A stretch of DNA of 64,000 bases from Kribbella pittospori (GCF_004331465.1 NZ_SJKB01000025.1:1-64000); one strand, 5' to 3'; positions 35,607 through 44,620 are shown, numbered from the stretch's first letter. A program made the numbers and translations. The notes: generated by a model not told the origin, from the letters alone.

Positions 35607-36355
35607 GCACCGAGCACCCGATGGGGATCCTGCAGCGTTCTGCCAGCCTCGTCGGACTGCTCGCCGAGCGTGGACCACTGACTCCGGCTGAGATCGCCGA
35701 ACGGCTCGACCTGCCGCGCCCCACCGTCTACAGGCTCGCTGACGCGCTGCGGGACGGCGGCCTGGCCGAACTGTTGCCCGACGCCCGCATCCAGCTCAGC
35801 TTGCGCTGGCTGCGCCTCGCGGACGCCGCGCGAGCGGGCATGAGCGAATGGAGCGGCGCAAAGCCCCTCCTCGATGAACTTGCCGCGGTCACCCGGCAGA
35901 CAGTGTTTCTGAGCGTGCCCGCTGGAGATCGATCTATCTGCATCGACTGGGCTCGCGGCGAAGCGATCAACGTGCTTCTGCTCAAGCCTGGGCGTTCGCT
36001 ACCCATGTACGCCGGCGCTGCTGGGCGGGTGACGCTCGCCTTCGGCCTCGAGGACCGGGACGCGTATCTGGCGAACGCCCCGTTCGAGCCCTACACACGG
36101 CGTACGCTGACCACGGCGGCCAAGCTCCGCAAGGACATCGCCCTTACCCGGGATCAGGGCTTCGTTGTCTCGGACGGCGATGTGACCGACGGGATCGGAG
36201 CACTCGGAGTGCCACTCTTGCGAGGTACCAAGCGTCCGGTCTTCGCCGGAGCCCTTTCACTGGCCGGATTGGCCGATGAACTGATCGAGCGGCGCGCAGA
36301 ACTCGTCGCCGACTTGCGTTCCGCCGCCACGGCATTGGCCGCCACCGTCCCGTAG
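35603..36355 (+). CDS. IclR-family regulator 2
   Basis: The 250-residue regulator has a winged helix (PLTPAEIAERLDLPRPTVYR, from about residue 26) and an effector domain (LSVPAGDRSICIDWARGEA, VSDGDVTDGIGALGVPLL). ATG overlaps the first IclR stop by four bases, so both are made together. It is only moderately like the first one, so this is not a recent duplication. The two may form mixed oligomers or serve two halves of the metabolic region. Confidence 0.8.
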   Translation: MSTEHPMGILQRSASLVGLLAERGPLTPAEIAERLDLPRPTVYRLADALRDGGLAELLPDARIQLSLRWLRLADAARAGMSEWSGAKPLLDELAAVTRQTVFLSVPAGDRSICIDWARGEAINVLLLKPGRSLPMYAGAAGRVTLAFGLEDRDAYLANAPFEPYTRRTLTTAAKLRKDIALTRDQGFVVSDGDVTDGIGALGVPLLRGTKRPVFAGALSLAGLADELIERRAELVADLRSAATALAATVP

Positions 36356-36433
36356 AGGCGGTGTCGGATCTGGGTCGGTGTGTCGTAGTTGGGCTCGTCC
36401 ACTGACACCTACGACAGCCGGCGCTCTTTCGGC

Positions 36434-36786
36434 TACAACTCGTCGAGTGCGTGGCGGGCTGGGGAGGCTGCGTGGTTTGTTGAGCCGCTGGGTGGGGAGA
36501 TCGTCGAGGAGTTCTGCGACATCGGACAGTCGCGGTCGCTGCCCTGGAGCGCCGAGAAGAGGCGGATCGAGTCCCGCAGGCATCGAAAGATCCTCACCGC
36601 GGCTGGGATGGACGCTGTCCGCGAAATTTGGCTCTCTGTCTCGGTGGCAGGGGCAAGTAGGCGATAGCCGAGCAGCTCAATCGTGAAGGTGTGCCGTGTC
36701 CATCAGTTCACGCTCCCGTGCAGAACCGGTCGCTCAAAGGCGCAGCTAGTGGTGGCTCAGCCGAGGTCATGAGCCACTGTGGGTAA
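36434..36786 (+). pseudogene. Remnant of a serine site-specific recombinase
   Basis: One frame reads EAAWFVEPLGGEIVEEF and then CDIGQSRSLPWS, the early part of the catalytic domain of actinobacterial large serine recombinases. In another frame, from 36661, AIAEQLNREGVPCPS matches the later 'recombinase' domain. The roughly 150 codons that should lie between are missing, the frame is broken by TAG codons, and there is no start. It is a dead mobile-element gene at the boundary between the metabolic genes and the stress island. Confidence 0.6.
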
Positions 36787-37023
36787 CCTCGGCTCCTTGT
36801 TCCTGAGCGTTAGGAGACCGGCCGCCAGTGCGGAGAGGGTCCGGACGAGCGTGGGCAGCAGTGTGGGGTGGGAGGCGGCCAGTTCGGGATCTTCGGCGTA
36901 GACCTGGGCGAGTACGGGGGAGTGACGCCATTCGGCTGGAGAATCCCTACGGAACACGTAACCCCCAGGCCCGCCAGAGCGTGATTCTGGCGCCGTCGGG
37001 TACAAGCAGGCGATGCAGCACAT
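36757..37023 (-). CDS. Uncertain small protein or gene remnant
   Basis: An 88-codon minus-strand frame has a protein-like C-terminal half (SPAEWRHSPVLAQVYAEDPE and then LAAGLLTLRNKEPRLP). It overlaps the phosphoketolase start on the other strand and has no clear ribosome binding site. It may be the tail of a truncated gene next to the recombinase wreck. I do not recognise it. Confidence 0.25.
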   Translation of the reverse strand: MCCIACLYPTAPESRSGGPGGYVFRRDSPAEWRHSPVLAQVYAEDPELAASHPTLLPTLVRTLSALAAGLLTLRNKEPRLPTVAHDLG

Positions 37024-39379
37024 CCATGCAAAACCTCTGACCGACCAGCAACTACAGGGGCTCGACGCCTACTGGCGGGCCACCAACTACCTGTCTGTCG
37101 GGCAGATCTATCTCCTGGACAATCCACTGCTCCGGGAGCCGTTGCGGCCCGAGCACATCAAGCCGCGGCTGCTCGGCCACTGGGGTACGACGCCCGGTCT
37201 CAACCTCATCTACGCACATCTCAACCGCGTGATCCGGCAGCGCGAGCAGCAGATGCTGTTCGTGACCGGACCCGGACACGGCGGTCCCGCGCTCGTCGCC
37301 AACACGTGGCTCGAGGGCAGCTGGAGCACGGCCTACCCGAACACAACGCGGGACGAACGCGGCATGGCCCGGCTGTTCAAGCAGTTCTCGTTCCCCGGCG
37401 GCGTCCCGAGTCACGTCGCCGCGGACGTCCCGGGTTCCATCAACGAAGGCGGCGAGCTCGGCTATTCGCTGAGCCACGCGTACGGCGCCGCCGCCGACAA
37501 CCCGGATCTCGTCGTGGCCTGCGTGGTCGGCGACGGTGAAGCCGAGACCGGACCGCTCGCGACGTCATGGCATTCCAACAAGTTCCTCGATCCGGTGCGG
37601 GACGGCGCGGTGCTGCCGATCCTGCACCTGAACGGCTACAAGATCGCCAACCCCGCCGTGCTCGCACGAATCGACGACGAGGAGCTGACCGCGCTTCTGC
37701 GCGGCTACGGGTATGAGCCGTTCCTGGTCGAGGGGTCGGACCCGGCGACGGTGCATCAGGCGCTCGCGGGCACTCTGGACAGATGTCTCGACCGGATCAC
37801 GGAGATCCAACTGGAGGCTCGGTCGGCGGCGGGCCATCCGCTCCGGCCTGCTTGGCCAGTGATCGTGCTGCGGACGCCCAAAGGCTGGACCGGACCGCGC
37901 ACCGTCGATGGTCAACCGGTGGAGGACACCTGGCGATCACATCAGGTGCCGCTGACCGGCGTACGGACCGACGAGGAGCACCTGCGGCAGTTGGAGTCGT
38001 GGCTGCGCAGCTACCGGCCGCAGGAGTTGTTCGACGAGCAGGGCCGCCCGGTCGACGCATTGCTCGAGCTGGCGCCCGGGCCGGCGCTGCGGATGGGTTC
38101 GTGCCCGCACGCCAACGGCGGGCTGGTCAGCCGGGCCCTCGAACTGCCGGACGTCGAGGAGTACGCCGTACCCGTGAAAGCGCCGGGGTTCGCGGACGGC
38201 GAGCCGACGAAGGTGTTCGGTGCCTTCCTTCGGGATGTCTTCCGTCAGAATGCCGACAACTTCCGCCTGTTCGGGCCGGACGAGACCGAGTCGAACCGGC
38301 TGGGCGAGGTGTACGAGGCGACGGACAAAGCATGGCTCGGGGACCAACGGGAGACCGATGAGCACCTGTCACCGGACGGTCGGGTGTTCGAGATTCTCAG
38401 CGAGCACACCTGCCAGGGTTGGTTGGAGGGGTACCTCCTCACCGGCCGGCACGGGCTGTTCTCGTCGTACGAGGCGTTCGTGCACATCGTCGACTCGATG
38501 GTGAACCAGCATGCGAAGTGGCTCAAGACCATCAATCGGCTCGATTGGCGGCGGCCGGTTCCGTCGCTGAACTATCTGCTCACGTCGCATGTGTGGCGGC
38601 AGGATCACAACGGGTTCTCGCACCAGGATCCCGGCTTCATCGACCACGTGGTGAACAAGAAGGCGGAGGTCGTCCGGGTCTACCTGCCTCCGGACACGAA
38701 CACGCTGCTGTCCACCATGGACCACTGCCTGCGGACCCGGAACTACATCAACGTCGTTGTCGCTGGCAAACAACCGCAGCCGAACTGGCTGGACTGGGAG
38801 TCCGCCGCGCTGCATTGTGCGCGCGGGATCGGCGTGTGGGAGTTCGCCAGCAACGACCGGGGCGACCCGGACGTGGTGATGGCTTGTGCGGGCGACGTAC
38901 CGACGATGGAGACCCTGGCGGCGGTCAGCCTGTTGCGCGAACACCTGCCCGAGTTGCGGATCCGCGTGGTGAACGTCGTCGACTTGATGCGGCTGCAGGA
39001 TGCCGGTGAGCATCCGCACGGGCTGACCGACGCTGAGTTCGACGCGTTGTTCACCACGGATACCCCGGTAATCTTCGCCTACCACGGCTATCCGTCGCTG
39101 ATCCATCGACTCACCTACCGCCGGCACGGGCACGACAACCTGCATGTGCGCGGCTACATCGAAGAGGGTACGACGACCACGCCCTTCGACATGGTCGTGC
39201 TGAACAACCTCGATCGGTACCACCTGGCGATGGACGTGATCGACCGGGTTCCGGCGCTGGGGACGCGTGCGGTGGCGACGCGGCAGTACTTCGCCGACCA
39301 GCGGACCCGGCACCGCGCCTACGTCACGAAGTACGGCGAGGATCTGCCGGAGGTCCGCGAGTGGCGATGGATCTCCTGA
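37013..39379 (+). CDS. xfp: Xylulose-5-phosphate/fructose-6-phosphate phosphoketolase
   Basis: The 788-residue thiamine-diphosphate enzyme has the full family length and motifs: VTGPGHGGPALVANTWLEGS, FSFPGGVPSHVAADVPGS, cofactor motif VVGDGEAETGP with its asparagine in LHLNGYKI, and TGRHGLFSSYEAF. It cleaves xylulose-5-phosphate or fructose-6-phosphate to acetyl phosphate and a shorter sugar phosphate, a route often switched on in low-oxygen or resting actinomycetes. In relatives, acetate kinase follows and makes ATP from acetyl phosphate; here that gene is broken. The ribosome binding site before ATG 37013 is weak. Confidence 0.92.
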   Translation: MQHIHAKPLTDQQLQGLDAYWRATNYLSVGQIYLLDNPLLREPLRPEHIKPRLLGHWGTTPGLNLIYAHLNRVIRQREQQMLFVTGPGHGGPALVANTWLEGSWSTAYPNTTRDERGMARLFKQFSFPGGVPSHVAADVPGSINEGGELGYSLSHAYGAAADNPDLVVACVVGDGEAETGPLATSWHSNKFLDPVRDGAVLPILHLNGYKIANPAVLARIDDEELTALLRGYGYEPFLVEGSDPATVHQALAGTLDRCLDRITEIQLEARSAAGHPLRPAWPVIVLRTPKGWTGPRTVDGQPVEDTWRSHQVPLTGVRTDEEHLRQLESWLRSYRPQELFDEQGRPVDALLELAPGPALRMGSCPHANGGLVSRALELPDVEEYAVPVKAPGFADGEPTKVFGAFLRDVFRQNADNFRLFGPDETESNRLGEVYEATDKAWLGDQRETDEHLSPDGRVFEILSEHTCQGWLEGYLLTGRHGLFSSYEAFVHIVDSMVNQHAKWLKTINRLDWRRPVPSLNYLLTSHVWRQDHNGFSHQDPGFIDHVVNKKAEVVRVYLPPDTNTLLSTMDHCLRTRNYINVVVAGKQPQPNWLDWESAALHCARGIGVWEFASNDRGDPDVVMACAGDVPTMETLAAVSLLREHLPELRIRVVNVVDLMRLQDAGEHPHGLTDAEFDALFTTDTPVIFAYHGYPSLIHRLTYRRHGHDNLHVRGYIEEGTTTTPFDMVVLNNLDRYHLAMDVIDRVPALGTRAVATRQYFADQRTRHRAYVTKYGEDLPEVREWRWIS

Positions 39380-39661
39380 TCGTCAACGCGGGGTCGTCGA
39401 GCCTGAAGCTGCGGGTGTTGTCGCCGGACGACGAGGTGCTGCACGAGCGCTCCATCTCCGACTGGGACCGGTGAACATTCGGCTGTGGTCCGCGCTGCGG
39501 CCGGCCGCAGGCTGACGTGGCTGGGAGTCGTGCTGGATGCCAAGAGCAACGAGACAGGGGAGCCCGTGATCACTACGCCGGAGTCACCGGTCACGGCGTA
39601 CATCGTGCCTGCCCGCGAGGACCTGACCATGGCCGCCCAAGCCCGGCGGCTGCTCGAGTAG
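39361..39661 (+). pseudogene. ackA: Acetate kinase pseudogene (large internal deletion)
   Basis: The start (GTG 39361 or ATG 39367) overlaps the xfp end and reads DLLIVNAGSSSLKLRVL, the acetate kinase phosphate-binding strand. After ISDWDR a TGA stops the frame. In the next frame, from about 39470, GEHSAVVRAAAGRRLTWLG and VVLDAKSNETGEPVI give the acetate kinase C-terminus, ending in TAG at 39659. The roughly 300 codons between are gone and the junction is out of frame. Only the two ends of the gene remain, so no kinase can be made. Confidence 0.85.
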
Positions 39662-39689
39662 GTCGCCGGAGGCACGCTGGAGGATCAGG

Positions 39690-40067
39690 TCACTGCTCGG
39701 ATTGGCCTCGGTGCGCCTGGACGGGTTGCTCGAGCATGCCGTGCAGGTGGGCGGCCGCGAGTTCGATCTCGGTGTACTTGTACTGTCCGGCGCGCGACTC
39801 CGCGGACATCACCCCGCAGCGGTGGACGTCGGTGAAGTCGCCGTAGGGAAACTTGTACCTCGCCTTGGTGTCCTCGTCGTGCTCAACGTCCAGGCCCAGA
39901 TACCACTTCCGGTACTCCGAGAATCCGTGCCGCTCGATGAATGCGTTCTCATCGGCTGCGGTCGGTCGATGCTCGCTCCAGTCGTCTCTGTCGTCGTGCA
40001 CCGTCCTGCCCGCGGCAATGAGTTCTCTGGCATGTGCGTAGGCTCGCTCATTCAACTTCACACTCAT
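39690..40067 (-). CDS. Conserved hypothetical protein, 125 residues
   Basis: This is a hydrophilic, charged protein (LNERAYAHARELIAAGRTV, YLGLDVEHDEDTKARYKFP) without membrane segments or a signal. Its ATG overlaps the stop of the mechanosensitive-channel gene by one base, so it is the third gene of a minus-strand operon with the transporter and MscS. I do not recognise a named domain; the clean composition and coupling make it a real gene. Confidence 0.65.
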   Translation of the reverse strand: MSVKLNERAYAHARELIAAGRTVHDDRDDWSEHRPTAADENAFIERHGFSEYRKWYLGLDVEHDEDTKARYKFPYGDFTDVHRCGVMSAESRAGQYKYTEIELAAAHLHGMLEQPVQAHRGQSEQ

Positions 40068-41194
40068 CAGGTCTCCCTGGTTCGCTGGTCGGCGGTTGAT
40101 CGGTGTGTCAGGTGTGCCATGGTGTTGAACGCGTTGCGTTGCGAGACATCGGCGCGGACCCTCGGCAGGGCGTCGGGGTGATGCTGCTGCAGGAAGAGCA
40201 GCAACTTCTCGCGCACGTCGCAGCGTAGGTCCCAGTTGCTGGGGGCGTCGGCGGAGCTCACCAGCCCGCGAACGACCATCGTCGTCGGAGTGGTGTCCAC
40301 GACCTGCAGGACCCAGTCCCGGCCGTCCCAGAGGGGAGAGCCCTGGACCAGCCGGTACATCTCGGCGCGGAGGTCCTCGACGGATGCCCGGAAGTCGACG
40401 TGCAGGAAGATGCTGCCGAGCACCCTTGCCTCATCCCGGGTCCAGTTCTGGAACACGTTCGTGGTGAACCACGAGATCGGCAGGATGAGCCTGCGGTTGT
40501 CCCAGGTCCGGACGACGACGTACGTCAAGGTGATCTCCTCGATGCGGCCCCACTCGTCGTGGACGACGACGACGTCGTCGATGCGGATCGGATCGGCGAC
40601 TGCGATCTGTATGCCGGCGAACAGGTTGGTCAGGGTCGTCTGTGCGGCCAGGCCGGCCACGACGCCCAATACACCTGCCGACACCAGGAAGCTCGCGCCA
40701 AGAGCGCGAGCCCAGGGGATGGTCATGGCCCCCGCCGCGATCCCGATGAAGACCAGCACGGCGATGGCGACCCGGCGGAGGACAAGAATCTGCGTCGTGA
40801 TCCTGCGCGACTGCCGATTGTCGCTCACGGCGAGGTCGAGGCGCGACGACGCGACGTCCTCGACCACGCCGGTCAACTGGATCAGCAGCCAGGTGACGGC
40901 GGCGATCAGTGCCAGGACAAGAGCGTGGCGGATGATGTCTGCCAGTGTGGCGGGCAGGCCCACTGCCGGCAGCGCGATCACGATGGCGGTGGTGACGACG
41001 ACGATCCGGAACGGGCGCCTGCACCGTCGTTGCAGCGAGAACCATACGGGCGAGGGCGAGCGAGCCTGCCTACGGCGTACGAGGATTCGAGCCCCGACGG
41101 TCACCAGCAAGGCGACCGTGATCGGGACGGCCACGGCCAACGCCGACTCGATGTACTCCCGCGCTCCTGCCACGCTCGTCTCGCCGATCGTCAT
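40067..41194 (-). CDS. MscS-family mechanosensitive channel
   Basis: The 375-residue membrane protein has four N-terminal hydrophobic segments, and then the MscS pore-and-beta region: GVLGVVAGLAAQTTLTNLFA, VADPIRIDDVVVVHDEWGRI and LPISWFTTNVFQNWTRDEA. It opens under membrane tension to release solutes. ATG 41194 overlaps the transporter stop by four bases; longer upstream frames are arginine-rich shadow. It is the middle gene of the operon. Confidence 0.87.
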   Translation of the reverse strand: MTIGETSVAGAREYIESALAVAVPITVALLVTVGARILVRRRQARSPSPVWFSLQRRCRRPFRIVVVTTAIVIALPAVGLPATLADIIRHALVLALIAAVTWLLIQLTGVVEDVASSRLDLAVSDNRQSRRITTQILVLRRVAIAVLVFIGIAAGAMTIPWARALGASFLVSAGVLGVVAGLAAQTTLTNLFAGIQIAVADPIRIDDVVVVHDEWGRIEEITLTYVVVRTWDNRRLILPISWFTTNVFQNWTRDEARVLGSIFLHVDFRASVEDLRAEMYRLVQGSPLWDGRDWVLQVVDTTPTTMVVRGLVSSADAPSNWDLRCDVREKLLLFLQQHHPDALPRVRADVSQRNAFNTMAHLTHRSTADQRTRET

Positions 41195-42750
41195 GTCCGC
41201 CGCGGGTGCTCCGACTGCCGCTCGGCCGGCGGCCGGCGGCGAACGTGCGACGTCAGACCGCCGGTGAGACCGCTCTCGGCACCGGCGACCAGAGCGCGTA
41301 CCGACAGCGGAGTGGCGACGGCCTCGAGGGAGCGGCGCTCGGCGTCGATTCCCCAGACGAACTCGACCAGACCGCCGATCACCATGAGCAACGCGGCGGC
41401 GGCGTAGCCGGCAAAGACCGCGCCTCGGTCGCTGCCGTCCCCGATCAGCGTTGCGAACAGCCAGGGCGCGATCACTCCGCCGGCGAGCACCGACAGGGCG
41501 AAGAAGAAGGCGATGGCCTGTGCCCGGATCTCGACCGGGAAAATCTCGCTCACCGTGAGGTACGCCGACGATGCGGCGGCCGACGCGACGAAGAAGATGA
41601 CACACCACAACACCGTTTGGGTGGTGGCGGTCAGAGCATCCTGGTTGAAGAGCCAGCCGGTGACGAACAGCAGCACCCCGGACAGGCTGTAGGTGCTGCC
41701 GACCATGATCCGGCGGCCGATCGTGTCGAAGTACTGGCCGAGCAGTATCGGCCCGAGCAGGTTCCCAAGAGCGAACGGGAAGATGAAGTACGCGACCTTG
41801 TCGTCGGCGATGCCATAGAACTCGGCAAGGATCAGGGCGTACGTGAAGAAGATCGCGTTGTAGAGGAAGGCCTGCGTCGACATCAGCGTGACCCCGACCA
41901 GCGAACGTCGGCGATAGTCTCGCAGGGTCACCCGGGCGAGTTCGCGATACGACACCAGACCGCGCGGGCTGAGCTCGATGGAGCGGTCGTCCCCGACCGG
42001 TTGTACGTCGATGCCCTTCGCCGCAAGGTCACGTTCCAACGTGGCGACGATCTGCTCCGCCTCGTCGGCACGTCCGTGGGTGAGCAGCCATCTCGGGCTC
42101 TCCGGAATGTGCCGCCGCAGCGGCCAGATCAGGACGCCGACGAGCGGCCCGATGAGCAGCGCGAGGCGCCACCCCACGTTGACGTCGAGGATGTCCGGAT
42201 CGAGGAACAGGAAGTTCGCGCTCGCCCCGATCATCGCGCCCAGCCAGTACGTTCCGTTGACGGCCAGGTCCGTGCGACCGCGGTAGTTCGCCGGGATGAG
42301 CTCGTCGATGGCCGAGTTGATCGCGGCGTACTCACCGCCGATGCCGGCGCCGGCGATCACCCGGGTCACTGCGAAGAACGGGAAGTTCAGCGAGACCGCC
42401 GTGAGCGCGTTGCCGAGCAGGTACACGCCGAGGGTCAGCAAGAACAGCTTCCGCCGGCCGAGCTTGTCGGTCAGCCGGCCGAAGAAGAGCGCACCGAGCA
42501 CCTCTCCGAACAGATAGAGGCTCGCGCCGAGTCCTACCTGGGATGACGTCAACCCCAGTGTGTCCTGGTCTCGCAGCCGATCTGCGATGGTGCCGGCGAT
42601 CGTGATCTCCACGCCGTCCAGCACCCAGGTGATGCCCAGCGCGACGACCACGCGCCAATGGAACGGACTCCACGGCAGGCGGTCTAGCCGGGCCGGGACT
42701 GTGGTCCGGATCGGTACGGGCCCGAGCCCGGGGCTCCGGGCCCCCGTCAT
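41191..42750 (-). CDS. MFS transporter (sugar porter / metabolite:H+ symporter type)
   Basis: The 519-residue protein has 12 predicted membrane segments and the MFS motifs GRLTDKLGRRKLFLLTLGVY after helix 2 and RVIAGAGIGGEYAAINSAID in helices 4-5, with PESPRWLLTHGRADEAE in the central loop. These point to the SP/MHS subfamilies. The substrate is unknown. It heads the minus-strand operon and is divergent from dps; the control region between them holds one copy of the stress motif, pointing toward dps. Confidence 0.8.
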   Translation of the reverse strand: MTGARSPGLGPVPIRTTVPARLDRLPWSPFHWRVVVALGITWVLDGVEITIAGTIADRLRDQDTLGLTSSQVGLGASLYLFGEVLGALFFGRLTDKLGRRKLFLLTLGVYLLGNALTAVSLNFPFFAVTRVIAGAGIGGEYAAINSAIDELIPANYRGRTDLAVNGTYWLGAMIGASANFLFLDPDILDVNVGWRLALLIGPLVGVLIWPLRRHIPESPRWLLTHGRADEAEQIVATLERDLAAKGIDVQPVGDDRSIELSPRGLVSYRELARVTLRDYRRRSLVGVTLMSTQAFLYNAIFFTYALILAEFYGIADDKVAYFIFPFALGNLLGPILLGQYFDTIGRRIMVGSTYSLSGVLLFVTGWLFNQDALTATTQTVLWCVIFFVASAAASSAYLTVSEIFPVEIRAQAIAFFFALSVLAGGVIAPWLFATLIGDGSDRGAVFAGYAAAALLMVIGGLVEFVWGIDAERRSLEAVATPLSVRALVAGAESGLTGGLTSHVRRRPPAERQSEHPRRT

Positions 42751-42928
42751 AGCGGCACCTGCACGTTTCCGTTCGGCGCTGACCGGTGTGCCATGGCGCG
42801 CCTCCTCCTACTGAAGACGACATGCTGTTCTGTGACGCGCTTGGACCTCCACGGTCACCGCTGCGACGCGGGCGCGCGTCCCCCGATCACGTAGTTTCGG
42901 GCCGCCGTTCGACGCACCGACCTCGCGT

Positions 42929-42946
42929 CTACACAGACGCGGGATG
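42929..42946 (+). promoter_or_regulatory. Stress motif copy 1 (upstream of dps)
   Basis: CTAC-ACAGACG-CGGGATG matches the CTRC-N7-SGGGATG element shared by eight stress genes or remnants in this window. A CGA block follows 23 bases later. The word also lies within a small hairpin (CGCGTCT, ACAC, AGACGCG). Distance to the dps start is 68 bases. Confidence 0.6.
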
Positions 42947-43014
42947 CCACGGCCAGTGATAGCTCGCCACGATGACTGAGACATACCGGCGCAATTCTGA
43001 GGCAGGAGAGAGCT

Positions 43015-43464
43015 ATGGACCGAAACGCTGTCGGAAAGGAACTCGAACCGCTGCTCATCGAACTGATCGATCTCGCGCTCACCGCGAAGCAGGCTCACTG
43101 GAATGTCAGCGGCCTGTGGTTCCGGCCACTGCACCTACAGCTCGACGAGCTTGCCGACGATGTCCGGAACTGGTCCGATGACGTCGCCGAGCGTCTGTCG
43201 ACCATCGGCCTTGCCGCCGACGGGCGTCTGGAGACGCTGGCGAAGATGACGCCGTTCACTGCGTTCCCAGATGGCTTCGTCGACAGTCTGACGGCGGTGC
43301 CGCACATGGTCGAGCGCCTGAACCTGGTCGTCGAGAGCAACCGCACGCGGATCGACCGCCTCGGCGCGCTTGACCTCGTCAGCCAGGACCTTGTCATCAG
43401 TGTGACCGCGGGCCTCGAGAAGCATCGCTGGATGTTCGCGGCCGAGCAGTCGAGCAAGGCCTGA
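43015..43464 (+). CDS. dps: Dps-family DNA-protecting ferritin
   Basis: The 149-residue ferritin-like protein has the Dps ferroxidase pattern KQAHWNVSGLWFRPLHLQLD with the later DDVAERLSTIG, so His and Asp/Glu ligands from two subunits are present. Dps 12-mers store iron with hydrogen peroxide and coat DNA in resting or stressed cells. A GGAGAG site lies before ATG 43015. It converges with hsp20 across a terminator-like structure. Confidence 0.9.
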   Translation: MDRNAVGKELEPLLIELIDLALTAKQAHWNVSGLWFRPLHLQLDELADDVRNWSDDVAERLSTIGLAADGRLETLAKMTPFTAFPDGFVDSLTAVPHMVERLNLVVESNRTRIDRLGALDLVSQDLVISVTAGLEKHRWMFAAEQSSKA

Positions 43465-43479
43465 TTCCGGCGGTCGGTT

Positions 43480-43530
43480 GCCCGGCCTGCGCGTCCGGTG
43501 TGGGCGGACGAGCACAGTCGCGGGCCGGGC
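43480..43530. terminator. Nested hairpin between convergent dps and hsp20
   Basis: Outer arms GCCCGGCC (43480-43487) and GGCCGGGC (43523-43530) enclose an inner hairpin CGTCCG (43492-43497) / CGGACG (43505-43510). It follows the dps stop and lies downstream of hsp20 on the other strand, so it may act in both directions. No T-run is present. Confidence 0.5.
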
Positions 43531-43610
43531 TACCGAGTGTCCTTCCGGGATGTCATCGTCTGGAGTGTCGAAGATGCCTCCTCTCTGCGGTCCTACTCGC
43601 CGATCGCGAA

Positions 43611-44066
43611 CTACTTCACCTCGATCTGGCGGCGTTGACCGGCGGAGCCTTTCGGGACGGTCACGCGCAGGACGCCGTCGTTCAGCGTCGCCTCGACACC
43701 GTCCTGCTTGACGTTGTCGGGCAGCACCAACTCGTAGTGGAAGCGCCCCCAGGAGCGGGTCTGGCGTCGCAGCCATCCCTTGCGCCCTTCATCTTCGGGG
43801 CGCTCGCCGCTGATGACGAGGCGACGGCCGTCGAGTTCGATGTTGATGTTCTTCTTTTTCACGCCAGGCAACTCGACCTCGAGCACGTAGCCGTCGTCGG
43901 TCTCCTCCAGGTCGGCGAGGGGGGTGAAGCCGTCGCGGAGCATGGACGGGACTTCGGCCCACTGGTCGTCGAACAGCCGGGACATCTGCTGGGTGAGCCG
44001 CTCGAACTCGTTGGCCGGGTCCCACCGGGCAATGTCGCTCCTGGCACTTCGTACGGGCAGTGCCAT
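43611..44066 (-). CDS. hsp20: Hsp20/alpha-crystallin small heat-shock protein 1
   Basis: The 151-residue protein has the alpha-crystallin domain from about residue 45 (DDGYVLEVELPGVKKKNINI, GRFHYELVLPDNVKQDGVEA, NDGVLRVTVPKG) and a short tail QIEVK. It keeps unfolding proteins soluble without ATP, in support of the DnaK/ClpB machinery encoded nearby. ATG 44066 lies 81 bases from a stress motif copy. It is only distantly like the second hsp20 at 61342. Confidence 0.9.
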   Translation of the reverse strand: MALPVRSARSDIARWDPANEFERLTQQMSRLFDDQWAEVPSMLRDGFTPLADLEETDDGYVLEVELPGVKKKNINIELDGRRLVISGERPEDEGRKGWLRRQTRSWGRFHYELVLPDNVKQDGVEATLNDGVLRVTVPKGSAGQRRQIEVK

Positions 44067-44146
44067 CGTTTCCGTCCCTTCGTGTGTGTTGGCCTGGCGG
44101 GTTGCCGGGCCTGTACCGCAAGCATTCGACGCGAGACGGTACGACG

Positions 44147-44164
44147 CATCCCGCGTCCGCGCAG
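44147..44164 (-). promoter_or_regulatory. Stress motif copy 2 (upstream of hsp20-1)
   Basis: On the minus strand the word is CTGC-GCGGACG-CGGGATG, followed after 18 bases by CGAATGC. It points toward hsp20, whose start is 81 bases away, and lies just behind the stop of the DUF1931 gene. Confidence 0.55.
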
Positions 44165-44170
44165 TCTCGC

Positions 44171-44620
44171 TTACAGCAACAGGCCGAAGATCCGGAACGC
44201 GCGCTCCCAGTGCACCGTCTGGGGGTTCTTCACGTCGGGATCGATGATCTTCATCGTCCGGGCGAGTGCGAAGCTCAATCCTCCGACAACCTCCGGCAAC
44301 CGGGCTTCGGTCTCCTCGCTGAGTGTCACGTCGAGCGGCGGCCAGGTGGCCAGCTGCGCCAGTATTGGTTCCAGCTCGACGTCCTCGTCGAGCTTCCGGA
44401 AGGCGTGGATGCTCTCTTGCAGACCTTTGGTGATGGGCAGATCCTGTGGTTGCAGGATGTCGCGACGGTTCGCGCTGGCGGTGGCCTGCCCGGCGATGAG
44501 GAGGTCGTACAGCTTCTCGGAGACGAAGTCGCTGTGGCGTTTGAGGTCGTCCTTGTCCACGTTCAGGCTCGCTGCGAGACGGAAGAACCGCTCGAACCTG
44601 CTGACGCCCATCACCGTCAT
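44171..44620 (-). CDS. DUF1931 histone-fold protein
   Basis: The 149-residue protein matches the DUF1931 family: SRFERFFRLAASLNVDKDDL, SEKLYDLLIAGQATASANRR and LEPILAQLATWPP. Known structures of this family show a histone-like fold in a single chain, so a nucleoid or DNA-bound role in resting cells is possible, though no function is established. Its ATG 44620 overlaps the DoxX stop by four bases. A broken second copy lies at 61057-61179. Confidence 0.75.
   Translation of the reverse strand: MTVMGVSRFERFFRLAASLNVDKDDLKRHSDFVSEKLYDLLIAGQATASANRRDILQPQDLPITKGLQESIHAFRKLDEDVELEPILAQLATWPPLDVTLSEETEARLPEVVGGLSFALARTMKIIDPDVKNPQTVHWERAFRIFGLLL

Noticed and set aside
43533..43556. A further CTAC ... 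CGGGATG word between dps and hsp20
   Set aside because: The spacing is 11 rather than seven bases, and it lies between convergent genes where no promoter toward a gene is expected.
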